Assembly: GCF_001522545.3 (NCBI RefSeq) | Contig: NC_031768.1 | Location: 88,906,431-88,970,430 of the forward strand | Direction of reading: 5' to 3' | Length of the DNA: 64,000 bases | From: Parus major | Taxonomy: Eukaryota > Chordata > Aves > Passeriformes > Paridae | Shown here: positions 1-60,829 of the stretch, piece by piece | How the letters are laid out: every line of letters starts with the position of its first letter | How positions within the stretch are numbered: position 1 is the first letter of the stretch | The notes under the pieces: generated by a model | What the model saw: only the letters and a program-made list of their open reading frames with translations | Database searches by the model: none | Told to the model about the DNA's origin: nothing | Made by a program: the position numbers and the translations under genes

Positions 1-40
1 ATTAAATGTTCATGTCAAATGTTCTTCTTTTTTAATCCAG

Positions 41-183
41 GGAGTTAATTCTCGAAATCCACGGCGTCCCCCTCCCAGCTCTGTAAATACAGGAGGGATC
101 ACAGAAATCATGGCTGAGGGAGGAGAACTAGAATTTGTCAAAAGAATTATTCACGATAGTCTCCAGCTTAAAAAGAGGTTACG
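41..183 (+). CDS. METTL16: METTL16 exon: end of methyltransferase core
   Basis: The acceptor is a pyrimidine tract ending TCCAG at 36-40. The exon begins in frame with GGA and ends CG before the donor GTAAGTG, splitting an Arg codon (phase 2). It encodes MAEGGELEFVKRIIHDS and LQLKKRLR of the SAM-dependent methyltransferase fold. The following intron (184-1448) contains no recognisable gene or repeat. Confidence 0.93.
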
Positions 184-3100
184 GTAAGTGTTTTGTTCCA
201 TTTAAAAAACCCCAAACTAACACCTTTTACCTTCATCTTTGGCAGAAATCAGGCAAAAATGTTATTTTAGTGACTATGGTCCAGTGATACCTGCTGAGTT
301 GCTTGATGGTACTTATACATCCAATTGTTCCTGAGCAGCAAATAGGAGTTATTGCTGGAGGTATCTAAATGCAGAAGGAAAAAAAATCCTGTACAAGTGA
401 CACTTATAGCTTGCAGCAAAATTACCATATGTACCTGATAAGAGACAGATCAGGGTTCATTCTTAAGGACTTTTGGGATGGAGGAGGTTTTATGACATTG
501 CCTAGTTATCTGTTGATTACTTAAAACTTTCTATCTTTTCCTGGCTGAATTTTGGCAACTTTCAGCTTTGCCTGCTGAAGGACACTGTTGTACTGAATGC
601 TGTCTCGAGTGAACATAAGCTGCAATAAAAAAGAGGGAGACCTTCTTTTGACCTTACTTTGAAACAGATGGCATGTCTTCAGTTTTTTGACTACCAGGCT
701 TTCACTTCCCCAGTGTTGGACAAAACTGTCCTTTGATAACTGGGAAATCTAACTTCAATACGTTGTATTTATGAATAAGCTTTTTTGAATCCAATCATCA
801 AAAAATGTGGAAAATGGGGTTGTAAGGCTCGAATAATCATTTAGATGAAGAACAGAGCTTCAGAATCAGAGGAGATTCTGAAGATGTGGAGCTGGGTGGA
901 AGGATAAGCTTCACTTGAAGTGGGAAAATAACTTTTTTCCTTTTTTTGCCTGATCTTTTCCTTATGAAATACAGGTTACTTGATAGAAACCTGGATAAGA
1001 TATGAGTGAGCACAAGTGATAGTCAGTATGTCTGCTTTTGAGCATAATTACTTGCCAATAGTTGGTTATTGCTTTTTGTTCTGATTCATTCTCCAAAGAA
1101 AGTGGAGAAGTTGAAACAAATTCTTGTAAGGTTAACATCTTCCCCATAACTGAAGTCACTTTTTGAAACAAGATTATTCATTGTTCACATGTTGTTTGAA
1201 CTCCTAATGTATTTCTTAAAATCACAAAAAGATATCCCTGTCCAGTCTGTCTTTGGACCTTCTGTTCTGAATTTTGTTGTATTATGTCCTAGTCACTCTG
1301 TTTAAGTGTGATTCTTGTTGTTATTTTGGTTTTTAATCTCATATTGTTTTTGCAGTGTTCTGATCCAAACAGTTCTTACTGATAGCTGCCATTCTCAGTT
1401 GTAAAAAAAAGTATTTGTGAAACACTTTTTTTAATGTGTTCTTTGCAGATGGTATAGTTGCATGCTGGGGAAGAAATGCAGTTTAGCACCACTGAAAGAA
1501 GAACTTCGAATCCAGGGGGTGAGTTTGCATGGAGTCCATATATATCCTGCCTGTGTTCCATACAGAATATAGTATGCTTCAATGTATGTGGGTAATTATT
1601 GTTGGATCATTTCATGGAGTTTTTATTACAAAAAGGAACTGCAATTCCTTGTTAGGGAAACAATTGAGGTTTAACTATTGTAGGTTCAAAACTGACAGAT
1701 AGGTAGCAAATATTGTCTCCAAAGTTTTGTCTTTAGGACTAGTAGGAGCATGTATTCATTCTAGGAGATTCAGGGTTTCTGCTTTAAAATAGCCTTAACA
1801 AGGCTGTAGTAAAAAAAAAAAAACACACCAAAAAAAGAACAATTAAAAAATAATCTAGCTTGCTTTCTTCTTAGGTCACATGAAATCTAGCAATTTGGTT
1901 CATAAAAGAAATAGTAACACGATTTAAGTGGCAGTGTTATTTTGTTTGTGTTTAATTCTGGCATCAAGTAAAATGGAACCTTGTGCTGCTATTGTCATAA
2001 AAGAGGGCTGTGCAAAGGACTTTTGGATGGCTTTCTGGAGGAAGCATACTCTTCACTTAATTCCCATACAAAGAGAATAGTTGTGAGATCTGTCTTAGTA
2101 TGCAGTGGAAGGAAAGAGAATTCTTGGTGAAATAAATTCCCAGAAATATGAATTACCAAAAGCAGATGCCGAGCTAGATACAAAATATCTGATTTTTTTC
2201 TCTGTTCTTGAACTGTTGCACCTCAGTCTTTGTAAAGGGGGAGAAATGAGAGAGGGCACTGACACCTCTGAGCTGTGTCAGAAAGAATCTCCATTTGAGT
2301 TATGAGAAAATATGCTTTGTTTGAAAGTGTGTGCAGTAAAACAATGTTGTTTATTAATCTGAAATAATGTATTACTTCTTTGCATAGGTTCCTAAAGTCA
2401 CTCATACTGAATTCTGCCAGGGACGCACCATGAGATGGGCGCTGGCCTGGAGTTTCTATGATGATGTGCAAGTACCTGTAAGTAGCTTAATTCTGGTTTG
2501 CTTGTGATTTTCTGTGCCTCTTAGTTGAGGAAGAGGCTAATGAGCTGTAACTACTGTGATACAAACTGTTCTTCTTCAGACTGGAATATTGAATGTGCTG
2601 GGCTGTGTGGACAGTGGAATTTCTTAGATGGCTGCCAGTCTGTTAGCAGTAGGGATTCACGAGTGACCCTTGTTGAGGGTGGAAAAAGGAAGCCATTGTA
2701 GGAACTTCCTGTGGGTTTCAGTGAAAATAAGGATCATTTGTAGCATACCTCAAATAGCAGTTCAGTAGTAATGAAAATATGCTAAGTTTGGGGCTAGATT
2801 TGAATTTAAACTTCCCTCTGAGAACTCAGTTTTAATTTAACATGTGGATTCTGTTACCAAATAGGTATGACCACGTCTAACTCAGACTTGCCTACATGAA
2901 TGTAAGTGGAGCTTGTTCACCTTAAATGTGAGCCAGTTGCTTTTTTGGATCTGGATGTTTGTATATTTGAATATAGGTATAGACAATAACCAGTCTTAAG
3001 GAAGATGCAAGTAAATTTTCAGTGCACTTGGGTTCAAATGTGGATATTGGCAGTTGGCCTCTATTCCCAAGAGCAGCCACACTTTGTCAGCTCATGGAGA

Positions 3101-4255
3101 GCTCATAGTTTGAAGGAACCAGTGAAGCTTTTTGCCTAATACCTGAAGATAAACTCCCTCTGTCCATCAGGCTAGCATAAAGTGCATGATCCTGTTAGCT
3201 GTTTTGAGTCTAAAACTCCTGGGGGTGAAGTGGAGCACGGGTCATGTGAACGACTGCTTAGTACCTTATGTTACACTCTTAATCCTCATGTCTTATGGAA
3301 TCAGAGTCTTCTGAGGACAAAAGTCATCCTACTAGTACTGCATAGCCTTGTAATTATTTTCTTTCTTTCTTCTTCTAGTCACCTCCCTCTAAAAGAAGAA
3401 AACTAGAAAAACCACGAAAACCAATTACATTCCTGGTTTTGGCTTCTACAGTCAAAGAGTTATCCATCAAAGCTGCAGCTATGGGCTGGGATGCTGTAGA
3501 AGCTATTGCTGTGGTTAGAGCCTGGGTAGAGAAGATTCTTACTGATCTGAAGGTACAGTATGAAGTATTAGATGTTAAAACAGCATCTTAATTGAAAGCG
3601 TAACTGTGAGAAGATTGTATGAAATTCCATTTTCTTGCAATAGGTTCAGCATAAACGTGTTCCGTGTGGAAAAGATGAAATTAGCCTCTTTGTGACTGCC
3701 ATTGAAAACTCCTGGATTCATTTGAGGAGAAAGAAACGAGAGAGAGTAAGGCAATTACGAGAACTTCCTCGAGCTTCTGAAGATATTCTGCAAGCAATGG
3801 AGGAGGAAAAGAACAGCCAGAAGAGTGTGAGCAACAACTCGGACTGTGAAAATCCCAAGGCTGAAGACTCTGAAATGGGGTTTATGGCACCTGATGAGGA
3901 TGTCCAGATGACAGCAGGTGAACCAGAGGAATCTGCTGCCAAAGAAGAGCACAGTGATCCTGTGAAGGAAGAGGAGATGGAGGAAAAGCAGAGAGAAACA
4001 TCGCTTGGGAAAGGTTCTGGTGATGCAAAGGAGGAACCTTGCCCTTCAGAAGAAGCTAGCAATCTGACAGGGGATAAAGAGCAAAGCCCTAAAGAAACTA
4101 GTGGGGGTTTTCTCTTCAAGTGTTTAATGAATGTGAAGAAAGAAGGAAATGATGTGGTAGTAGAAATGCACTGGGTTGAAGGACAGAACAGAGACTTGAT
4201 GAACCAGCTGTGCACATACTTACGGAACCAAATTCTTCGATTGGTTGCTAGTTAG
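41..4255 (+). CDS. METTL16: METTL16, RNA N6-adenosine methyltransferase, 3' part of gene (5 coding exons)
   Basis: METTL16 installs m6A on U6 snRNA and on hairpins of MAT2A mRNA and so tunes S-adenosylmethionine supply. Exons join as 41-183, 1449-1518, 2388-2477, 3379-3552 and 3644-4255, giving 362 codons plus TAG. The frame stays open across every junction and all introns are GT-AG. The first visible residues are GVNSRNPRRPPPSS, which in the human protein follow the catalytic NPPF motif by about nine residues, so the Rossmann core with NPPF lies upstream of the window. What remains is the end of the methyltransferase domain, vertebrate conserved region 1 (PPSKRRKLEKPRKP onward), an acidic linker rich in Glu, Ser and Lys, and region 2, which ends QLCTYLRNQILRLVAS. 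The linker differs most from human, as expected. Identification rests on remembered human sequence and is close to certain. The gene is cut by the window edge, not broken. Confidence 0.95.
1449..1518 (+). CDS. METTL16: METTL16 exon (WYSCMLGKKCSLAP)
   Basis: A 70-nt exon between TTTGCAG and the donor GTGAGT. Its first base completes the Arg codon, followed by WYSCMLGKKCSLAPLKEELR and IQG. This segment is nearly invariant in vertebrate METTL16 and lies in the methyltransferase domain. The next intron (1519-2387) includes an A-run near 1812-1824 and nothing else I recognise. Confidence 0.93.
2388..2477 (+). CDS. METTL16: METTL16 exon (TEFCQGRTMRWALAWSF)
   Basis: A 90-nt phase 0 exon between TGCATAG and GTAAGT. 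It encodes VPKVTHTEFCQGRTMRW then ALAWSFYDDVQVP, the last part of the methyltransferase domain. The following intron (2478-3378) shows no recognisable feature. Confidence 0.93.
3379..3552 (+). CDS. METTL16: METTL16 exon: start of vertebrate conserved region 1
   Basis: A 174-nt phase 0 exon between TTCTTCTAG and GTACAG. It begins with the basic stretch SPPSKRRKLEKPRKP, which looks like a nuclear localisation and RNA-binding segment, and continues through ITFLVLASTVKELSIK to EKILTDLK. The middle (AAAMGWDAVEAIAVV) differs from human. The intron after it (3553-3643) is only 91 nt. Confidence 0.93.
3644..4255 (+). CDS. METTL16: METTL16 last coding exon with stop
   Basis: The exon starts after TTGCAATAG with VQHKRVPCGKDEISLF and runs to the TAG at 4253-4255. 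The first third (ENSWIHLRRKKRERVRQLRE) closes conserved region 1. A low-complexity acidic linker follows. Conserved region 2 begins near GGFLFKCLMNVKKEG and ends RLVAS. A 165-codon open frame on the opposite strand is a shadow of this exon. Confidence 0.94.
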   Translation, partial: VQHKRVPCGKDEISLFVTAIENSWIHLRRKKRERVRQLRELPRASEDILQAMEEEKNSQKSVSNNSDCENPKAEDSEMGFMAPDEDVQMTAGEPEESAAKEEHSDPVKEEEMEEKQRETSLGKGSGDAKEEPCPSEEASNLTGDKEQSPKETSGGFLFKCLMNVKKEGNDVVVEMHWVEGQNRDLMNQLCTYLRNQILRLVAS

Positions 4256-5161
4256 CTCTTTTTCCTACTTTGGTGAAGTAGGTCTGTCCTCAAGTTTTGT
4301 AAACTATTTTTAATGAATTAAAATTTTCAGATAGAAAATCTGTCTTTTCCCCTGAAAAGTAGATTGAAGATAGATGACTCCTTTAATATTTTAAATAACT
4401 TTTTCAAAGATGTAAGGAGGGCATGAACTGATGAGGAAGTAATAGATTTCATACTGCAGCTGTAAAACTATATGTTGAAGTGAAACATATTTATGCTGTG
4501 AGGATTTTAAATATCAGCAGTGCTTATTCTGGTCTTTTTCTGGAACAATAGAAATATATATTGTTACTAAGTAGAAATCTTTACTGAGTTATTTTCTTCA
4601 GTATTTTTTCAGTACTAATACAGGAAACGGTTATTCTGCAGTGGGAATTGTTTCCTGCAGTGAGGAGTCTTTAGCAGATGATTTTAGTATGCCTCTCTTT
4701 AATGTATCTAACTTTTGGTCAACAGAGTAGCAGTGTGTATACATTCTCCAAATGTCAATTCATTAAAATAATTGCTTTAGGAAAAAAGTGTGTAGTCTGG
4801 TGCTTGGGCTTTGAAACACAGAAGAGCCTACTGTTAGCATCTGGTTTTGTAAACTTGAACAATGAAAGAAGCTTTTTGAGCTGCTTGATTTAAAGACAAT
4901 TAAAATACATTGACTCTTCCATTAGACCATCCTTTACACTTACTCAGATATAAGTGTCTGTTTAAGCAGTACTCTTAAAGAATTTTGCTTCCATTTAAAG
5001 CTGGGAATGAGAGCACATGCTCTTCTTTCGAGGGCCAGAAATTTCTGCGTGTATGTGTTTGAGATGATGAGCACCAGTCTTGCTTCATGTGAAGTCAGCC
5101 TCCTAACCTGTGATCCATTTCTCTGAAGAGAGATAACAGAACATGGAGAGCTTTTCTGAGT

Positions 5162-5177
5162 TGTGTGTGTGTGTGTT
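5162..5177. repeat. (TG)n microsatellite
   Basis: Eight TG dinucleotides followed immediately by the AATAAA pair. Confidence 0.8.
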
Positions 5178-5194
5178 AATAAAAACAAAATAAA
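5178..5194 (+). terminator. METTL16: Candidate METTL16 polyadenylation signals
   Basis: Two AATAAA hexamers (5178-5183 and 5189-5194) lie about 920 nt after the stop codon. GTGGTGTCTAG and TGTGTGTTC downstream suit a cleavage-factor element. Confidence 0.5.
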
Positions 5195-5220
5195 GCAGTG
5201 GTGTCTAGAAGGAAATAACT

Positions 5221-5589
5221 GTGTGTTCATAGTCCTGCTTTCAATGTTCACCCTTTGCTGTCCCTGTTTTTGAGAAAATCAGTATGTTTTCTTCAGTTGA
5301 AATTAAAAGGAACTTAAAAATGCCTTATTTTTTGATACAATGCTTTTTAGCACTTCTGTGGGTGATGGACAAAGACATGCATTTTTTGGATGCTGCAGAA
5401 TTTTCCTGGAAGTTTCCTCGAACTACTTCTCGTATTCACGTTGCTGAGGAGACGTAAAACCAGTCCTAGTCTTTTAGAATCTGAAACAGCTAATTTGGCG
5501 TCAGAGACATTGGAAACAGCAGGTGAGGCTGTTTGTCCTTTGTGCCCTGTCCTGTTGCTTCAGCCCTGCAAGGTCAGCCTTGTTTTGTT
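5221..5589. other. Intergenic spacer METTL16-POLQ
   Basis: About 370 nt between the likely METTL16 cleavage site and the CpG island. An open frame spans 5390-5680 on the + strand, but it has no homology I recognise. I see no exon or repeat here. Confidence 0.5.
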
Positions 5590-5834
5590 GAAGCACACGG
5601 ACCCTTCGTTAATGAGCTCCGCCTTTCACCGCTACAGCACGAGTACGGCACGGGTACCGCACGCTCGGAGCGCTGCCTAAGCAAAGACCGGCGTTTTTAC
5701 AAGCACAGCCCCTACTCTGCGCTGGCCGCACGCCTCGGGCGTGCCGGGGTGCCCAGTGTGCTGCGGGAATTCCGTTCCCTGCTCCCGCCGTCCCCAGGCT
5801 CCCTCCCGCCTCCCGCCCCCTGCTCCCGCCGGCC

Positions 5835-5853
5835 GGGGCGGGGCCGGGTTTGA

Positions 5854-5868
<15 letters not shown>
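5835..5868 (+). promoter_or_regulatory. POLQ: Sp1-, CHR- and E2F-like motifs around POLQ start codon
   Basis: GGGGCGGGGC (5835-5844) fits an Sp1/KLF GC box. TTTGAA (5849-5854) matches the cell-cycle homology region bound by MuvB complexes. GGCGGGAA (5861-5868) resembles an E2F site. Cell-cycle control of a repair polymerase is plausible, but short motifs in GC-rich DNA occur by chance and the transcription start is unknown. Confidence 0.35.
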
Positions 5869-56855
<50,987 letters not shown>

Positions 56856-57225
56856 CAATGCTGTGGGACTTTGCCGTGCATGGGGAGGCAGAAGGTGCCG
56901 TGGATGGGGCAGAAGGAGGGCCTGTGATCACCTGCTGGCAGTGTGATCCTCCTGTGCTGTGTTTCACTGGCAGGGTACCACGCTGCTTTCTGAAACATGT
57001 GGTGGAAGCTGGTCTGAACTCACCGAGCCAAACCCTCCAGAGCTCAGTCAGAGCACTTCAGTGCGTGTTTACAGAACTGTGAAATTCTTAATTGTTAAAA
57101 GAAGGTATTGAAATGAATTCTGTTAAAGTGTGCTTGATCTTGTACAAACCCCCAAAGCCTAATGAATTTATTACATATGAAATGAGCTGGATTACGTTAT
57201 TAAAACAAGGTGCAAACATAATTTG
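56856..57225 (+). other. POLQ: Probable POLQ 3' UTR
   Basis: About 370 nt from the stop codon to the candidate cleavage region after ATTAAA (57199-57204). TG-rich sequence (CAGTGCCTGTGTATAATTG) follows. The human 3' UTR is also short. A later site cannot be excluded. Confidence 0.45.
57199..57204 (+). terminator. POLQ: Candidate POLQ polyadenylation signal ATTAAA
   Basis: A common variant hexamer 344 nt after the stop codon with a GT-rich stretch 25-45 nt downstream. It is the first good candidate after the stop. Confidence 0.4.
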
Positions 57226-60200
57226 GCAGTGCCTGTGTATAATTGTCTGGGGCAAAAAATTCATTGTGATTGCACTTGATGTAGAATTTTGCAGGCCTCT
57301 GCCAGAATTATCTTGTACTGGATTCTGCTGATGACACTCAGATGCTGAAGTGGCTTTACAGCTGGCTGGATTTCTCACTGAGCAGCGTTCACCATCAGTG
57401 GAACAAGCCTGTGCTTGGTTGGCCTCTGACTTTTAAGAAGCGTTTTGGTGACTGACTGCTGTTATTCATCCTTCTGCTACCTTGCAAACTGGCCTCAAGA
57501 GGGATAATGTTTGGAGCCTCTTAGAGTTAATACCAAATCACCAGCAGAAACATTTCAAAGAATGAAGCTTGATGAATTGGGCAAAAACGTCATGGCAATG
57601 CATTTTTTTGTGAAGAAGAAAACTCTCCCTGTCTGGCCAGCTGCCATGGCAGCCTTGCTGGTGTTTGACGTCTGGTGTATTTGAGAGGAGTCATTACACT
57701 GAGGTGGGTGACCTGTGGCTCTTCATTCACAGACCTGAATCCTTAGGTTCTCCTAAGGAAGCCTCACACCTGCCTTTTGGCAGCCTCACTAAACACTGCT
57801 CAGATTTCCCCCACTCTGCCTCGGTGTCTTTGGCTCTGACCCTATGATGAGGCAGAAAGTTTTCCTGGGAGTTTGGGCTTGTCAAGCTGAGCCAGGATCA
57901 TATCCTTCAAAAGAAGGGACAAGGAAGGAGCTTGCAGGGAATTAATCTGCCACTATTTGGCATTACTCTCTTCACTAATACCTTCTGGTCTGGCTAAATC
58001 TCACATCACATGTTTTCATTTCCCTTCCAGACAGTTGTGATGGTTACACAAGTTCAGCTGCTTTTGTTAACTTCACACAATGCCTGACCTTGAATTCTGT
58101 CATTTTCATCGTCTAGCCCTTGTATCTTACAAGAAAGGGAGGACAAGTGCCTCCCGTCATCTTCCTTATGCCTCTAATTATTGTATCATGTCTTTTTTCT
58201 GCAGTGCCTCCCTAATGTAATCAATCTCCATCTTTCCATTCTTGCCTCCTGTAAGAAGTTTTCAAGCCCCTAATTATCCTTTCATTTCTGAACTTCTGCT
58301 GGCTCCTTTTTAAGCAGTGTACTTTTGAAGTTGCTTTTTCAGCCTGATCTGAGAGGATGCACACTTGGCTTTCAGCAGCCTGAGAGGGGGCTCGAGATTG
58401 TTAACTTCAGATGTGGTGCTTTTGGCAGGGCCATTATCCTGACATCAGAAGTGGCCAGCACCAAGGGCTGGAGAACACAGGGAGTGTTCAAAGATGTTAA
58501 TGGGCCCTCCTTACATAAGGCTGCATCCCAGACCCTGATCCACCACCTGCCTCTTGTGCAGAAAAACAGACACGTGGTACTGAGCCAGAGCCCAGATGAG
58601 GCTGCCTTGACTGCCCTTCTCAGCACCGTCTTGGCCTTCTTTCCTGTTCTGTTTTCCACCTTACATTGAGATTTTCTTGTTTTCTTCCTGCCTGCTCTAT
58701 GCCATGGCTTTCTACGACATCTGTCACCTGATGGCTGAGCTCTTTATCCACAGCATTGTCTTTTTTCTTACTTTATTAAAGCTTTTGTTGCTAACAGATC
58801 CGAGCCTCGGCACCCTGGTGCCTGACCATTTGTGTGCTCTGCCTGTGAAGATGCTGGCTTGGACTCATTATCAATTCACATGGCCTAATGATTTCCTGTC
58901 CTGGGTGTCCTGCAGGGACACACCTGTGCCATATTCCAGGCCTCACTGGGGCTGCTGTCATTTGGGCTGCTTGTTCTTTGGCACATTACAGAATTTCCCT
59001 CCCACACACTGCCTTCAGAATTTCCAAAGGATGGATCTCACACGTATTTCTCAGCAAGATCTCTAGAAGGGGGTGATGCTAATCAGTAAGGGGATTTAAA
59101 TGTACCCAAACTTATTTTGACTAACAAACTCGATGGGTTCATTTTAATTAAGCAGTAATTTTGAGCAAATGAGAAGATAAGAGGTAGCCACTGTGGCGTT
59201 TGTTGGAGCCGTGTTACCAGGACTGACTCTGAGCTGTTTTTGATTGCTGCTATTTACATTCCTCAATTCTGATTAGACTTTAACTCTTAGTGAGGAAGCA
59301 GAAGAGGGCTAAGCCAGGTAAGCAGAGGCACCGTCCAGAACTGCAGAAAGGGGTTTATGTTGTATTCTGAAGGTGATAAGAAGGAGCCCAGCTGCTCACA
59401 TTACTTACCTGTTTTTGCCTGGGGGCTCCTTTCCCCCCACCTCTGATTGGCTGAGGGCATTTTATTAATTCAGGACCTGATCACCAGAGTACAGGTTAGT
59501 CTCAGTCTCTGTGTAGTCAGGATGGGATGGATGCATCTGGTAGTTTGTTCCTCAGCTTGTTTGTGTGTTTCTCTCTTCACAGCCCATTCCAGCCTCCTGT
59601 CAGCTGGCACGGCCCGGCACAAGGACGGATAAATGCTGCAGAAGGGGTAAGAGCTCTGTTTATTACAACTGGTGACAGCCTTGGCCCTTGGTGCACACAG
59701 AATTCCTACTTTAGCCCAGCCCTGCACTGCCCTTGCCTGGCTGCACCACCAGCAGGGATGTGTCCACCTGCCCAAAGAAATCTGGCTGGGATGTAATCCT
59801 GGCAAACAGCTGAGGTCACTGGGAGTTCCTTGTCTTCACAGAATGGGAACCTGTGGGACCCAGCTCCTCACAGGGAGAGCCTGCCCCTGGGGTTGCTGAG
59901 CAGCCCTGGTCTGGTTTGTTCCCATCAGCTTTCTGCTCAAAATGACTCAAATTTGCATTCAGCTGGCTACTGGTATGGGGCAGAACTTGCCCAGCCTCGG
60001 TAGCAGGAACTCACTCACACCTTTGGTGTTTGCTGCAGCCTCTTGGTCTTTCTCCTCATACGCAGACCACAAGCTTGTTTTGCCCTGGTCTTTCTGCTGC
60101 AGCTTTCCTTTTCTCCCTGGTTACTGGAAGTGGTGACAGGCAGGTGACAAATAATGACACTGGTAATCTGATCTGGTTTCATTTTACCTTTCTCCCATGC

Positions 60201-60742
60201 TGCTTGCATTTCATTGAGAGAGTTGTACATAGCTGCCAAGAGGGAGGTGGGAGCTCAGCACCTCTGGCTGACATTTTGAGCTTCTCCTGGCACAGCAATC
60301 CAGACGTACTGCTGGGAAGAGCCTTTACATACACCAAGCTCACTCCTGCTCTTCCAAGAGCTCAGCCTGTGGGTGGCTGCGTTCACCCTGAGTGGGAGTG
60401 ATGGGAAGGGGGCTCTTGGTTGGCTGGTAGCCCCGGGCCATGGCTGGGAACACTCCCCAGGGGCTGGTAGTGCAGTTAGGAGCTCCATGTGAGCTCCCTG
60501 CAGTGGAGCTTGGGAACATCAGCTGGGGCATGGGGTCTGTCCTGGCAGGAGCTGCTGGAGGAAGCGAGGGGACCATCCCCACCCCAGCAACAACCACTGC
60601 TGCAATTCTTCTATTCCCAAATGAGAAGTGTAAACTCCAACCAAAGGCTTTACACAAACCATGCACCTTTGAAATACTAGAAAGAATCTAGGAGTAGAAG
60701 CTGGAAAAAAAGAGATGACACCAACTAGTATCAATTCTTTCC
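57226..60742. other. Intergenic region after POLQ
   Basis: Non-coding as far as I can see. Open frames at 58325-58669 and 59470-60691 lack homology, and the first has no ATG of its own. GC content is higher than in the POLQ introns between about 59600 and 60650, but no exon with both splice sites and a known motif was found. Confidence 0.5.
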
Positions 60743-60748
60743 TTTATT
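60743..60748 (-). terminator. Possible minus-strand polyadenylation signal
   Basis: TTTATT on the + strand is AATAAA on the minus strand. It sits just past an A-rich tract (minus-strand sense) and could end a convergent transcript. In human, the POLQ 3' end faces the 3' end of STXBP5L. No coding sequence supports this here. Confidence 0.2.
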
Positions 60749-60763
60749 TTCTTTCCCTCTGTG

Positions 60764-60828
60764 TTTTTTTTGGTTTTTTGTTTGTTTTTTTTTTTTGTTT
60801 TGTTTTTTTTTTGTTGTTGTTGTTGTTA
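60764..60828. repeat. T-rich/(TTG)n low-complexity tract
   Basis: Runs of T broken by single G, ending in five TTG units. On the minus strand it reads as an A-rich tail. Confidence 0.8.
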
Positions 60829-60829
60829 A

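Larger units (their letters stand above)
4256..5220 (+). other. METTL16: METTL16 3' UTR (inferred extent)
   Basis: AT-rich non-coding sequence directly after the METTL16 stop codon. It holds a proximal ATTAAA at 4317-4322 and the AATAAA pair at 5178-5194, followed by GT-rich sequence. The end point is inferred; transcript data would fix it. Confidence 0.45.

Noticed and set aside
3718..4215. 165-codon open frame on the minus strand
   Set aside because: It is the exact shadow of the METTL16 last exon and its Ser/Phe-rich product follows from the antisense of acidic codons.
58325..58669. 114-codon open frame after POLQ
   Set aside because: It begins at TTG with no internal ATG, matches nothing known to me and lacks convincing splice signals.
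59470..60691. Cluster of overlapping open frames on both strands
   Set aside because: The higher GC content explains them; no frame has family motifs or consistent splice sites.
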